From NCBI RefSeq assembly GCF_018446385.1, contig NC_055989.1, positions 133,203,004 through 133,267,003 of the forward strand: a DNA stretch of 64,000 nt, read 5' to 3'. The number at the start of each line of letters is the position of its first letter. Positions within the stretch are counted from its first letter, which is position 1. Positions 1 to 12,826 of this stretch are shown piece after piece. The notes below the pieces were generated by a model, which saw only the letters and a program-made list of their open reading frames with translations, was not told the DNA's origin and did no database searches. The translations under genes and the position numbers were made by a program. This DNA is from Zingiber officinale. Taxonomy: Eukaryota > Streptophyta > Magnoliopsida > Zingiberales > Zingiberaceae.

Positions 1-361
1 AGAGAGGAGGAAGAAGAAAAAGGGAAACTTAATAGAAAAGAACTACCTCTACTGGTAGAAACAAGAAAACCAACTTATATGTGGCTTATCTGTTCTAGTG
101 TTTATATATCAGAAAAATATCTAAAAGTTAAATATTCCGTGACCTTTCACTTCTTCCTGTGTGTTTTAGTGAAGACGAGACTTCTGACAATCTGTTATTC
201 GCTTTTCCATTCGATCTGATACCTACTATTTACTTCTACATTCATTGATCCCCACGTATTGGAAGGAAAAAAATTAAGGAAATCAGATCTGATATACACT
301 ACTCGCTTCTTCATTTATTGATCATCATGTATTAGGAGAAAGGAATTAAAAGAATTGCTAT
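1..361. other. AT-rich sequence, no gene seen
   Basis: No reading frame or RNA gene can be supported here. There is one weak direct repeat: the stretch around 231-290 and the stretch around 301-350 share a pattern of cttc-ttcatt-attgatc-c-tattgga. It may be the decayed edge of the minisatellite that follows. Confidence 0.5.
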
Positions 362-573
362 GTAGATCTTAATCATATTGCTCGGTGGATCTCATGCATG
401 TTACTTGATCTTATCCATATTACACGACAGGACTTAACCAAGTTGCTCGGCAGGACTTAATCATATTGCTTAGTAGGACTTAACTATGTTGCTCAGCAAA
501 ACCTAACCATATTATTCGACTGGACTTAACCATATTACTCGTGGATGTCAACCATGTTACTCAATGGACCTTG
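362..573. repeat. Degenerate minisatellite, 22-23 bp unit
   Basis: About nine imperfect head-to-tail units close to aggacttaaccatattgctc are visible, for example beginning near 429, 453, 476 and 500. Units differ by a few substitutions and by one or two bases in length. The array ends where the minus-strand Copia-type element begins at about 572. Confidence 0.75.
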
Positions 574-1449
574 TTGTTGCAGTGGAGGCCAATAAGAGGA
601 AGTAAATTACCTACAAAATAAAATTCAAACTCTTTCTCGATCTTTGACATGATTAGATTAGCACAATTAAATTAAACAATAATAAAACAAAACAATTAAA
701 GAAAATAAAATAAGAGGATAGTGTATTTACTTGATTACAATATAGGTGATTGTTAACTCAAGGCGTTGAACAAAGCTCCACTAGAAAGTAATCTTTTGTT
801 GAAGACGGAGTAGCCTCTTACATACTTGTAAGCTTATAAAAGACTAGGAAAATGAATACAGGATTTATAATTCAGTTGTTGTTCAATTCCTAGCTCCAGA
901 AGTCTTCTTATAGCCCTTAGAAAAATTTATCCATTACTCGGAGGCGCCTTCAATAAGATAAATTTTATCCACTGAAGATAAAAATTTATCTTCGACTAAC
1001 GGCTATTAAAGGCGCCTTCTATGACGTATATCAACCTTCTATACAAAGGCGCGAGGGTGCCTCCAAGCCTCTTGCAGGCGCCTTCCATGAGACAGATCAG
1101 CCTCTAAACTGATCTTGTTTGTATAGGTGATGCTCCGGTTAACCAGAGTTGGACTCACCCACACCCAACTCTGACCTACTCCTCGAGTAGACTTCCTCCT
1201 AACTTCCCTCCCCTCAAACGTCACACACGTCCTTCTCGTACATCAGTGTACTGTTTCGCGACATCTCATCCCTCGAATGCACCGAGTTCGTTGACTCACT
1301 TCTCGTGTCATTCTTCTAACTAGCTGCATTTTCGGCTCGACTTTTTGTACTTCTAAGTTCATGGGCACTTAAACACAAGGCATCAAACACAAATATGACC
1401 TAACTTAACTTGGTTGACCACATTCAACCTACCACGGGATACTTAAAAT
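572..1449 (-). repeat. LTR (3' LTR of the minus-strand element)
   Basis: It aligns along its length with 3591-4532, sharing for example tacaaaataaaattcaaac and ctttctcgatctttgac near the start and ctaacttaacttggtt near the end. It starts TGTTGTTGCA. The far end is placed by similarity and by the pyrimidine tract that follows, so it is approximate. Confidence 0.7.
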
Positions 1450-2543
1450 CTCTCCCTTTTTGATATGTATCAACCCAAGTTAAAGTTAGGGTTAAATAAA
1501 AACATAATAAAATAAGTAATTAAGTGAAGAAAATTTGCACTAATTAGTTTTCACTTTTCACTAATTAGTTTTCAACTTTGACAAAAAATAATTTAACAAT
1601 TATTTTTCAGTTTCGAAAAATCTTAGAAAAATCTTAAAAAAATTTATCGCACTTAAATAGAATAAATTAGATCAGCAAAAAAATCACAAAAAATATATTA
1701 TTTAATTTAACAAAAATAATATATTTAAATAGAGCAACCTAATTTTTAAAAATAAGTCTTTCAAAATATATTTTCAGCTATAAAATTTTTACTAATTTTC
1801 CTAGATATATAAGACAGATTGTTTGACAGTATAAAAAACAAAGTTTTCATATTTCTATTTTTCTTAAATTTTTAATATTAAAAATTAACTTCTCAGAAAA
1901 TAATTCATAAAAAATTTATGTTATATCAGAAAATTCAAAAAAAAATCTCAACAGGAATACTACTGTTCTATTAGTTTAGAAATCTTGAACAGAAAATTCA
2001 AATAAAAGATTATTCAAAAAATATTTTTCTAAGTCAAACAATTTCTACCCTAATAAATTAATAAAATGAGAAATTTAATTTACAAAGGATTTCAGAATCC
2101 AATATAGTTTCTTCTCTACTGAATTCATTAGAAATTTTAGTGATACATAGTTTCTAAAAAAAAATCTTATTTATCCCTTATAATTTCTAATGCACCAATT
2201 AATTTTAAAATTTGATTTTCAAAAAATCATTTGAATTCAACATGCATCATTTTTCATTTTCTCTATTTATGCTTTTAGTTTTTTATTTTCCAGATTGAGG
2301 TTATAATATATGTCTTAAAGGACAAGAATTTGCTAAGCTTAATTTTAACTTAACATTTTCTTTTTTTTTTTTCTAATTTTACTATATTCTTGGAAAGTAT
2401 TTAATAAATTGAAATGATTTTTCCTGAGGTAACGCATGTACCTTACTTATCTCGTGGTTTGATGCTCCCCTTTCGTCACTACTTTCTTTTGATATACATC
2501 CCTCTTCGTCGATGTTCATCTGTGAGGAACTTTCAGCGTCTCT

Positions 2544-3480
2544 CTAGTGGTTTGCCATCAGGACTAATATGGCATGCTCTTCTAGTTCCAATTTTGATGA
2601 CGATGATTCGTCCCATGTCACATTCAATTTCTTGTGCTTTGATTTTGCTGGTATTTTGCCCTTGCCTTTCTCCTTCTTCAGCTTAGGGTAGTCGTCCTTG
2701 ATGTGGCATTCTTCTTGACAGTTGTAGCATCGAACATTCATTTTGCTCCGAAAGTGCTTTTTTGCCTGCGGCTTGTTAAATTTATTAGTTTTAATAAATT
2801 TATTAAACTTTCTTACCATTAACGTTGCTTCATCTTCGTCAATTGACGCTTCGGAGTCTGGGTTGTCCATTTTGACTTTTTGGACAATATTATGACTCGG
2901 CTCTTTCCTTAATTCTGCATATCTAAATTCTTGAAGTTCTAAAGTGGAAAATAAACTTTCTAATGTACTTACTACTAGATCTTTAGAAATATGGTAGGAG
3001 TCGATTATTGAGGATCATTTAAGTGTCCTCGGAAAAACATTCAATGCATACCTTAGAGAATCTCGGTTTTGTTACCTTTTCTCCGAAATGTGTGAGTCTA
3101 GTAATCAACTCCTTTAGTTTGGCATGCAGTTGCGCTACTGACTCTCCTTCTTTTAGCCGGAATTTCGCCAGTTGATTTCGGAGAAGGTCCCATCTCACGA
3201 GCTTTTCTTCTGACGTTCTTTCATATAGTTCCAGGAACATTTTGCAAAGTTCCTTTGTTGATTCATAGGCGTCGATCCTGCAAATTTCTTGAGATGGCAG
3301 CACACTTAGCCGGTAGAATTTGGCTCGTCCATTCGCCACAAAGTCCACTTGCTCTTTCTTTGTCCAAAAGTACTCTTCTTTTTCTTAGTCTTTTTGATCT
3401 TTTGGAGCTACAAAATCGTATTTGATTATTAATAAATCTTCAAAGTCGGTTCTAAAAAATATCTCCATTCACTTTTTTCA
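2544..3480 (-). pseudogene. Copia-type gag remnant (UBN2-like region plus degenerate zinc knuckle)
   Basis: Two minus-strand blocks carry gag sequence. Block 3019-3348 has the UBN2-like pattern (STKELCKMFLELYERTSEEK, then KEGESVAQLHAKLKELI) typical of plant Copia Gag, which packages element RNA into particles. Block 2544-2870 carries a zinc knuckle in which the last ligand is gone: CYNCQEECHIKDDYP reads C-x2-C-x4-H-x4-Y instead of CCHC. An acidic/serine tail follows (TWDESSSSKLELEE). Stops and frame changes separate the blocks, so no full Gag can be made. No pol follows. Confidence 0.75.
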
Positions 3481-3576
3481 TATGGCGAACTCCCCCTCGA
3501 ACTTCGACAGGTAGATACTTGGTCCGACCATCGTCTTGCTGTTTCAGTCGATTGTTAGTCCTTCTGAGACGGTTAG

Positions 3577-3588
3577 ACTTTGATATCA
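3577..3588 (-). other. Degenerate primer-binding site (tRNA-iMet type)
   Basis: Read on the minus strand this is TGATATCAAAGT, close to the TGGTATCAGAGC site seen intact elsewhere in the window (60452-60463). It lies 2 bases inside the right LTR, where minus-strand cDNA priming is expected. Confidence 0.6.
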
Positions 3589-3590
3589 AT

Positions 3591-4532
3591 TGTTGGTGCA
3601 GCAAAGGCCGACGAGGGGGGGTGAATTGCCTACAAAATAAAATTCAAACCCTTTCTCGATCTTTGACGTGATTAGAATAGCACGATTAAATTAAACAATA
3701 ATAAAACTGAACAATTAAAGAAGGAAAGTAAGAGGATAGTCTATTTATTTGGTTACAACCTAGGTAGTTGTTAATCCAAGACGTTGAATAAAACTCCACT
3801 AGAAAGTACTCCTTTGCTGAAGGCGAAATAGCCTCTTATACACTTTTAAGCTTATAAAAGACTAGGAAAATGAATACAGGATTTGCAGTTCAATTGTTGT
3901 TCAATTCCTATTTCTAGGAGTTTTTTTATAGTCTCTGGAAAAACTTATCCATTACTTGGAGGTGCCTTCAAGATGGTCCAAGGCGCATTCAAAACGATAA
4001 GTTTTATCCGCTGAAGATAAAACTTTATCTTGGCTAACGACTATTGAAGGCGCCTTTTAAGTGGCTAGAAGGTGTCTCATATGAACAGTGCGAATGCGCC
4101 TTCCAAGACATTTGAGGCGCCTTCTATGAAGTATATCAGCCTTCTATACGAAGGTGCGAGGCCGCCTCTAAGCCTCTTGGAGGTGCCTTCCATGAGGCAG
4201 ATCAGCTTCTAAGCTGATCTTGTTTGCATAGGTAATACTCCAGTTAGCCGGAGTTGAGCTCACCCGAACCTAACTCAAACCTTCTCCTCAAACAGACTTC
4301 CTCTCCAGCTTCTCATCCCTCGAACGTCGTGCGCATCTTTCTCGTCTACTGGTGTACTCTTTCGCAACACCTCATCCCTCGGATGCACTGAGTCGATCGA
4401 CTCGTTTCCCGTGCCATCCTTCTCGCTAGTTGCATCTGTCACTCGACTTCTTCTGCTCCTAAGTTATTGCATATTTAGAATCTAACTTAACTTGGTTAAT
4501 GATATCAAAACTAACACAGTGTACTTTGAGAC
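3591..4532 (-). repeat. LTR (5' LTR of the minus-strand element)
   Basis: Begins TGTTGGTGCAGC next to the primer site and aligns with 572-1449. It is slightly longer than its partner, including an extra segment around 3970-4110. The outer boundary is estimated from where similarity stops. Confidence 0.7.
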
Positions 4533-5950
4533 CTGACTCCCATCAATCATCAATTTTGGATATTAATTATTATTTCATTTTGTTGAAATACTTTAGGGAT
4601 TTTTTTTTTGGGATTATTACTAGGAAATCTTGTGAATGTAAGATTTTTTATTTTTTATTTTTTTAAAAATCCTTATATTTATAGTCATTCATAAAAATTG
4701 TCTATTATTATTTTATATAAAAAAACGATGTCATGTATCCACCGTTTGCGCTACGTCCTAGGGGCATTATTTTATAAAAAAATATTTACTATTAGAGGAT
4801 TTAATATAATTCATGAATGTATTTTGAGAACACCTAGTGAATCTAAGATTTTTTTTTAATAGACAAACAAATCATTTAACATATAAACTTTCCTAAAAAT
4901 TTAGATTATATTTTAATATATATTTTTTGAATATTAAGATAATTAACTACCAAAAAAAACTTTGGTTAAATAACAATAAATATTGATAACATATTTGGAT
5001 CGTTGGTAAGTAAAAGATGAATTTTGAGAAACGATTAATTGTATATTAGGTGTAATATAGCTTTTTCTCCCCCCAAAAATGGATTATATAGAACATAAAT
5101 GGAGAAGAAAATGAAAGGAAATCATTCCTATAATTTATTATAATTTTGTATATAGTATTAAGCGTTTAGCACCTTGACAAAGAGCCCAATAAGAAATTGA
5201 AAAGGCGGCAAGACAAAGTTCTTCCACCACCTTAATTGTTTTTCTCCTTCTCTGAACCATCCACTTATTTTTATATTATAGTTTCAATATAACTCTTTTC
5301 CCTTAACTTTTTTCAATAATTTTTAATTTTTCATTGAGATGTAATACTTTCACTAATGACTCCATAAAAGCAAAAGCAGTGATTTTCCCCGTACATTTGT
5401 AAGAATTTTTCTTTCAAATACTAAACTTCTAGACCGTTCACCATGAGCACTTTCCGATTTACATGAAACCAGATCGGTCACCCAAATTCGAAATTACTTT
5501 CAACATTTTTTTTTCCTTAAAAGCAAAGGCTACAGAGCACACAGATTTTTTATGCTGTTAAAGTTGGACTCCTGGCCATAGCACCTTAGAAGCGGTTACT
5601 TATGTGAATAAAAATAACAATTGGCACATATGCAAGTGCCAAGCACAGATTATGACTAACGATTCAATAGAAGAATTGGGAACACAAACCTCACAAAACC
5701 AGTTATATTAACAAAGACCATGTGATCTAAAACTTCCAACTTCCTTGTTGGCCTACTTTAGCTATTATAGTTGTATAGATGAGAACAATCATGCTTAGTT
5801 AATATCACAAAAAAACAGTAAAATATTGTAATAAACTAAAAGAACAATGCCAAAATTCAGGCAAAAACTTATGAGCTATAAAATCAGAACTTAATTTCAG
5901 ATTGTAAGCAAGATGCATTTACTTGGGTTCTTAAACTGTCTATGCACTTG
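4533..5950. other. AT-rich spacer, no gene seen
   Basis: Long A and T runs and no supported coding frame. On the minus strand this is where the missing C-terminal part of the kinase pseudogene ought to lie, but I find no HRD, DFG or APE-like segment in it. Confidence 0.5.
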
Positions 5951-6483
5951 TTCTTAGAAAATCGGCAATGCACAAAGCAATGTCAGCAGGAACATGTTTC
6001 TGACCTTCTTCCCTTAAATGATTTAGATAAGTCTGCAAAGAAAAATATAAACAAATCAGTTTAGCCTAAAAAATATCATGGAAGGATAGAAACAACCACT
6101 CAAAAAAGTTGATCTGCCTTTAAAGAGCCACCGTTCACATACTCCATAATAATCATAGATTGCCACAGCCTGTCCCCTTCTTTCCCATCTAGTGCTGGAA
6201 GCCACTTACAAGAAAGCTGATGACCATAAATATTCACTATGTGCTTGTGATTCCTCAAAGCACCTAGACTCCTTACTTCCCCTAGAAGAATGCACTCAAA
6301 TTCCTTTACTCCATCAGCAGATGTCTGATCTGCTATTAAATATTGAACCAGCACAGTTCAGGAAATTACTTAAAATATTATTGTAATCTATGGACAAGGG
6401 AATATAGATTATATCTACTATTGGCCAGCAGATTTCATATGCAATCACCTTCACTGCAGCATCAACAGTTCCAAATTCGCAAT

Positions 6484-7001
6484 GGATAACTGATCTGGAG
6501 GTGCTCTTGGTTTCATGACTCAATGAGAGAAGGAAAAAGCGATGTAGGTAATGGTAGAATTCTCAGTTTCAAGTGGCACGAGAAGCCGATTAAGAGGAAT
6601 ATACCTGAATAGAATAATGCAACAGGAAAACGGTTGTATCAGTTAGATTATATGTTGCAAGAATACAGCTTCACAGACAAGCAAAATCATAAAAGTATAA
6701 TGTTTCATTCATGTTTTGGATTTCTTTTCCTGCTTTCAATGTGGATAACTGACCTGGAGGTGCTCTTGGTTCATGATTCAATGAGAGAAGGAAAAAGCGA
6801 TGTAGGTATGGTAGAATTCTCAGTTTCAAGTGGCACAAGAAGCCGATTAAGAGGAATATACCTGAATAGAATAATGCAACAGGAAAATGGTTGTATCAGT
6901 TAGATTAAATGTTGCAAGAATACAGCTTCACAGACAAGCAAAATCATAAAAGTATAATGTTTCAATCAAGTTTTGGATTTCTTTTCCTGCTTTCAATGTG
7001 G
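6484..7001. repeat. Tandem duplication, two 259-bp units, spanning a pseudogene exon
   Basis: Units 6484-6742 and 6743-7001 are nearly identical; both begin ggataactga-ctggaggtgc and end ctgctttcaatgtgg. Each contains part of the minus-strand kinase exon and its upstream intron. Copy 1 has an extra base (gtaatgg against gtatgg) that shifts the frame. Copy 2 carries an in-frame TGA and lacks the downstream part of the exon. The high identity suggests duplication after or during loss of function. Confidence 0.85.
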
Positions 7002-7704
7002 AAGTACAACATTGAAGCACCAGATGAGTAAGAAATATACATCTTACACAGTTTCTAAAGAAAATTGACACACGAACAAAGGATATGCCAACTATCTTTT
7101 TGTGAAAGCCAATGTTTCCTCATCATGACTCATTACCTCGAACAATCTTTTTGTGTAAGAAGCTATTTCTCCATTGTTCCTAAACCATAAGTGTTAATCT
7201 GAAGCAATGTCTAATTTGGTTGAGATGTTAGTCCAATGCCCTCATGTTAGTCCAGAGATAATGCCTAATTGAATTGAAACCTCGATCGAAAAGTCAAAAA
7301 CAGATCAAAAACTGATCTAGTCAGGTAGATATTTCAGTGCCAGACAGAAGCAGTTGATTAATATTTTTGTTTGTTTATTCTATAAATTCTTGTAGTCATC
7401 GTGTTAACTGGTTAAAGCTAAAAAAATCTAGTAAACTGATGGGTTGTCCAGCATATTTTCTGTCGTCTGTTTTTTTAAAAGGCAATACATTACCCTATGC
7501 AAAACATAGAAAGGCAAGTGTAGGCTATATAGCATCCATCAAACATTGTATTCTAAGCAAACGTCTTAGATAGAATCAGTCCATTTCTTGCAACCATGTT
7601 TCAGATGTATGTTTCATGCCTCGGTAGCAATTAAACAATTAACTAAAGTTACAGGGAACAAGTATGGGTAATACATGTATTTCGTCTTAGTATTGGACTA
7701 ATTC
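7002..7704. other. Former intron, no gene seen
   Basis: AT-rich sequence between the duplicated kinase exon and the Copia insertion. No coding or RNA feature is supported. Confidence 0.5.
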
Positions 7705-7709
7705 ATAAC

Positions 7710-7963
7710 TGTCAAACAACTATCACAGCCTGTACAGATTTGACAAACTGTGAACAGATTGAACAGCTTGTATAGCTGTGTACCGAAATAAAACAGCTGT
7801 GAGCACAAAGTAGGATTTAGTTAGAAAGATATTAATTTCTTATATACAAAATAATTAAGTTCCTATTCTCTCTTCTATGGTAATGTTGTATATAATGGAT
7901 ATTCTCATTCTGAATGTAAGAAAATTTTTGGAGTAATATCAATTATATCCACATTTTTTCACT
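7710..7963 (+). repeat. 5' LTR of the Copia element
   Basis: 254 bp, starting TGTCAAACAACTATCACAG and ending in the acattttttcac tract. It matches 12343-12629 apart from small deletions (one of about 30 bp near its start) and scattered substitutions. Confidence 0.85.
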
Positions 7964-7975
7964 TAGTATCAGAGC
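7964..7975 (+). other. Primer-binding site (tRNA-iMet type)
   Basis: tagtatcagagc directly after the left LTR, two substitutions from TGGTATCAGAGC (one if the first base is ignored). Confidence 0.75.
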
Positions 7976-8017
7976 TTTAGCCTTCATTGCTAATTCTTTT
8001 TTCTATATTTTTTCATC

Positions 8018-11000
8018 ATGGCCGATTCTCAAACAACCATTTCCAACAACTCTAGCCAATCTATTATGTTTGATGACAATAGTTTAGTCTAGAAAATTGA
8101 TGATTTGCATAATATTCAGGCTTCCAATCAACTCAACGGGAAGAACTACTTGAAATAGTCTCAGGTTGTTCACACATACCTCAAAGGCAAAGGGAAACTT
8201 AGCCATATCCTTGGGACAGGACCTGTCACGACTGATCTAGTTTTTGAGGCATGGGATGAAGAAGACTCTATGATTATGTCTTGATTATGGGATTCCATGA
8301 AGCCATCCATTAACGATACATGTATGCTTCTCTCTACTGCTCATGAAATTTAGGATTACATTACCTACACTTATTCAAAAGCCCGTAATGCTTCATAAAC
8401 TCAAAGTCAAATCAGGTGCTACTAAGCAGGGAGATAAATCAGTCACTGAATATTCCACGGCTTTGCAAAATTTGTGGCAAAAACTCGATTACTACCAAGT
8501 AATTGAGATGCAATGTGCTTCAGATGCTATTGTTTTGAAGAATTTTATTGAAAAGGCGCGTGCATATGATTTTTTTGGCCAGCTTAAATCCTGAATTTGA
8601 TCAAGTTCGAACCTCCAAATCATTGGAAAAGACTGCATACCGTCCCTAGCATAGGTAATCTCTCTACTCCGAGCTGAGGAAAGTCAACGAAGTGTGATGC
8701 TTGAGCCCCAACCCATGGCTAGATCAGCCCTTACTGTCAAAACTGACTCGCAGGAGAAAGATAAGTATGGTGTGACTCTAATTAAAGACAATAAAGTCCA
8801 TCTTTGGAGCAACTATGGTAAGAAACCTCGCCACACCAAAGAGACATGTTGGAAACTACATGGTAAACCACTAAGTCGAGAATGGGGAAGTCGTGGGGGG
8901 TAACACAAATCTCAAACACACCTGATCGAGCAATCCCATATTGAAGACAACTCAATCCTTGGTAGATTCAGCGGTGTAGAAATTGAGAAACTTCAAGGAT
9001 TGTTGGGTTCTTTTGATAAACCGTCTAGCGCATGCTCTTTGACTCTCTCAGGTATCCCCTCACTCTCTTCTTGTATGAATACCTCAAATAGTTTGTTTGA
9101 TAACTCATGGATAATAGACTCCAATGTCACAGACCACATGACCCCTAATTCTCAAATTTTTCACACTTATAGCCCGAGCCCAAGTAATAGAAAAATTATA
9201 ATAGCCAATGAATCTTTAGCCACTATTGCTGGTTTTGGAAATGTTCATCTTACTCCTAACCTTATCCTCAAAACGTCCTCATGTACCAAAATTGTCTACC
9301 AACCTTGTTTCCATTCAAAAATTAACTACTGAACTTCACTATCATGCCATTTTTTCCCCTTTTTATTGTGTTTTCCAGGATCAAGACTCGGGGAGGAGGA
9401 TTGGACTTGCTTAGGAACATAGTGGTCTTTATTACCTTGAATCCACTAAGAAGAATAATTTGTCTTTGCCCTTTCACAGTTCTTCCAATAAGGACAATAT
9501 TTGGTTACATCACATATGTCTTGGTCATCCCTCTTTTAGAGTTTTAAAGGTCATATTTCCTCATCTTTTTCAAGGATTGGATGTTTCTGAATTTTAGTGT
9601 GATGTTTGCAAATTGGTAAAATATTCTCGTGTACCCTTTCCTATTAGTAATAAAAAAAATTCTACTCCCTTTCATTTAATTCATAATGACATATGGGGTC
9701 CTAATATTCCCAATGTTTCTAGGGCTCGATGGTTTATCTCCTTAATTGATATTGCACTCGGGTTACATGGATGTTTCTCCTCAAATAAAAATCTGATGTC
9801 AATATTATTATTCCTAATTTTCACTCAATGATTCAAAATCAATTTGGAGTGAAAATCAAAAGCGTCAGAACCGATAATGCTAGAGATTACTTCAACCAAA
9901 CTTTGTCCTCCTATTTTCAATCCCAGGAGATTATTCATGATTCATCTTGTGTTTATACACCCCAACAAAATGGAATAGCAGAAAGGAAAAATGGGCACTT
10001 ACTCAACACTACTCGTGCTATTCTTTTCCACAACAATGTCCTTAAATCCTATTGGAGAGAGGATATCCTTAATGCCGCATACATGATAAACAGACTTCCT
10101 TCACATATCCTAGATAACAAGAGTCTCATGCAACTCCTCAATGAATTTTATCCTCATTTTTGAACCACAAATGGACTTACTCCTAGGATTTTTGGGTGCA
10201 CTGCTTTTGTTCATATCCACAGTCCACTTCGAGGTAAACTAGATCCTCGTGCCATCAAATGTGTCTTCCTTGGATATTCATCCACTCAAAAACGGTATAA
10301 GTGTTACCACCCTTCATCTCAAAAGTTTTACATCTCGATTGATGTTACCTTCTTTGAATATACCCCCCGTCTTCTCCAAGTCTTATCCTCAAAGGGAGAT
10401 TTCGATGACAAAAGATAACACTTGTGAGTCATTTGAACCCATTAACGCTCTTGATCTTCCTCCTACTCAAGTTCATATCGAATCACCTTCTATTCCATCT
10501 AGTGAGTCTCCTCCTAGTGATACTCTAAGTATCCCTCAAGTGTATTCAAGTAGAAAGGCTGCTCCATAAGCGATTCAAGTACAAGAACCTCAACCATAAA
10601 CCTCCAACCTTGATGCTAGGATCATGGTAAGTTCTGATCCACCTTTACAATCTACTAAATCACCCACTGACCTAACAGATAACCTTGACCTTCCCATTGT
10701 TGTTAGAAAAGGTACTAGAGAATGCTCCAAACACTCTCTTTATCCTCTATCTCACTATGTTTCTCTTAAACATCTATCACCAGCCCACAAAAGATTCATT
10801 GTGAGTCTAAATACCAAGACTATTCTCTAAGGCATTGTCAAAAAGGGAATAGAGGGATGCCATGAGAGAGGAAATGGATGCATTAGAAAAGAATAAGGCA
10901 TGGGAGGTTGTTGAGAAGCCAAAGGGGAAGAACATTGTTGATTGTAAGTGGATTTTCACATTAAAATACAAAGCAGATGGATCGCTTGAGAGATATAAAG

Positions 11001-12335
11001 CTAGGTTAGTGGCAAAAGGTTATACTCAGACTTATGGGTAGATTATCAGGAGACCTTTGCTCAGTTGCAAAAATGAATACTCCGAGTTCTACTATCTTTG
11101 GCTGCACACTTCAACTGGCAACTCCTACAGTATGATGTGAATAATGCATTTATTCATGGAGATTTAGATGAAAAAATTTATATGAACCTCCCACCAAGAT
11201 TTGAAGGGGATAGTAGTAACAGAATATGTAAACTGAGGAAAACTCTTTATAGTCTAAAACAATCTCCTAGGCCATGGTTTGAAGGATTTACAAAAATCGC
11301 GAAGAAATCTGGGTATAACCAAGACCAAGGGGACCCTACTCTCTTTGTTAAGCACTCAACAGCAAGGAAGGTGACCGCTCTCATAGTTTATGTAGATGAT
11401 ATCATTGTGACCGGAAATGATGAAAGGAAAAACATGATCTAAAGTAGCAACTAATAAAGGAGTTTGAAATAAAGGAATTGGGCAAACTAAAGTACTTCCT
11501 TGGTATTGAGGTAGCATACTCTATCAAAGGAATTTTCATTTCTCAACAGAAGTATGTGACTGATTTGTTAGCCGAAACGGGGAAGATTGGGTGTAAACCG
11601 ATTTCTAATCCAATGGATCCAAATCACAAGATACGAGAAGCTAAGAACCAACTGTTAACAAAAGAATGTATCAGAGGTTGATTGGTAGGCTCATATAGCT
11701 TGCTCACACTCGTCTAGACATTGCATATGTTGTGAGTATAATCAACCAATTCATGCATGATCCAAGAGAATCTCACCTTCAAGCTGCTTACAGAGTATTA
11801 CATTACTTAAAAGGCACTCCGGGAAAGGAAATTTTGTTCAAGTGATATGAGACACTAGCTTTAAAAGCTTACACAGATGTAGACTATGCAGGTTCTCTAA
11901 TAGATAGAAGATCAACTACAATATTGTACTTTCCTTGGTGGTAATATGGTGACATGGAGGAGCAAGAAGCAAAATGTGGTGGCAAGATCATCTGCAGAAC
12001 CAGAATTTAGAATCATTGCTCAAGGATTATGCAAACTACTCTGGCTGAAGATTATTTTGGATGATTTGAAAATCAAATGGAAATACATAAAACCCTATTG
12101 TGTCCATAAGTCAGCTATAAATATTGCTCATAATCCTATTCAACATGATAGGACTAAGCATATTGAAATTGATAGACATTTCATCAAGGAAAAATTGGAA
12201 GAAGGATTAGTGTGCATGTCATATGTCCCGTCAGAATTACAATTGACTAATGTGTTAACAAAGGGACTGAACAGTTCTAGATTTCATGATCTCATAATCA
12301 AGTTGGGAATGAAAAACATCTATTCCTCAGCTTGA
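8018..12335 (+). pseudogene. Copia gag-pol polyprotein, broken by many stops and shifts
   Basis: The start ATG is at 8018. Gag runs to about 8900 with internal stops; its knuckle keeps HTKETCWKLHGKP, but the cysteine expected in SNYGKK is a tyrosine. The protease region near 9110-9150 reads DSNVTDHMT where D-S-G is usual. The integrase core is in 9828-10163 (RTDNARDYF, TPQQNGIAERKN). Reverse transcriptase lies near 10850-11700 with DVNNAFIHGDLDEKIYM and the catalytic YVDD still present at 11389-11400. RNase H and the C-terminus occupy 11946-12335 (SSAEPEFR, HDRTKHIEIDRHFIKEKL). The enzymes of a full copy would make cDNA and insert it; this copy cannot. Confidence 0.9.
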
Positions 12336-12342
12336 GGGGGAG

Positions 12343-12629
12343 TGTCAAATAGCTGTCACAGCCTGTACAGATTTGAGAACAGATTTCACAACTGGTATAG
12401 CTGTGTCAAACAGCTATGAATAGATTTCACAACTTGTACAGAAATAAAACAGCTGTGAGCACAAAATATGAAATCAAGGGATTTAGTTAAAAAGATATTA
12501 ATTTCTTATATACAAAATAATTAGTTTCCTATTCTCTCTTCTATTGTAATGTTGTATATAATGAGTATTCTCATTCTGAATGTAAGAGAATTTTTGGAGT
12601 AATATCAATTCTATCCACATTTTTTCACA
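12343..12629 (+). repeat. 3' LTR of the Copia element
   Basis: 287 bp, starting TGTCAAATAGCTGTCACAG just after the purine tract and ending tttttcaca before the ataac target duplication. Confidence 0.85.
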
Positions 12630-12826
12630 ATAACTAATTATCAAAAACAGTAGGAATGACACTAACTAGAAAAATAATTAAAAGAATGGACTCATGTTAA
12701 GCATACAGTAACTAGAAAAAAAAATCCAAATAAATCAAAAACTCTGAGAGATCTTTAACAAGTATCAACAACACCGTTCAAACATGATCTAAAAGCACAT
12801 TTAAGAAGTTTACACTTATGTGGTAC

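Larger units (their letters stand above)
572..4532 (-). mobile_element. Non-autonomous Copia-type LTR retrotransposon with gag remnants
   Basis: Two direct repeats of about 880-940 bp (572-1449 and 3591-4532) flank an internal region of about 2.1 kb. The internal region has gag remnants on the minus strand and no recognisable protease, integrase or reverse transcriptase. A degenerate initiator-Met tRNA primer site adjoins the right repeat and a pyrimidine tract (ctctccctttttg, the complement of a polypurine tract) adjoins the left one. Both agree with minus orientation. The repeats differ by many substitutions and small indels, so the insertion is old. The length and missing pol suggest a defective or gag-only derivative. 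The lineage is not certain; the gag resembles the SIRE-type gag at 58562-60201. Confidence 0.75.
7710..12629 (+). mobile_element. Complete but dead Ty1/copia retrotransposon with 5-bp target duplication
   Basis: A 4.9-kb element flanked by the direct repeat ataac (7705-7709 and 12630-12634). LTRs at both ends begin TGTCAAA. A tRNA-iMet type primer site follows the left LTR (7964-7975) and a purine tract (cttgagggggag) precedes the right one. Gag, protease, integrase, reverse transcriptase and RNase H remnants lie in Copia order on the plus strand. All frames are interrupted. It sits inside the minus-strand LRR-kinase pseudogene. Short LTRs and small size fit one of the compact Copia lineages; I cannot assign it further. 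Confidence 0.9.
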
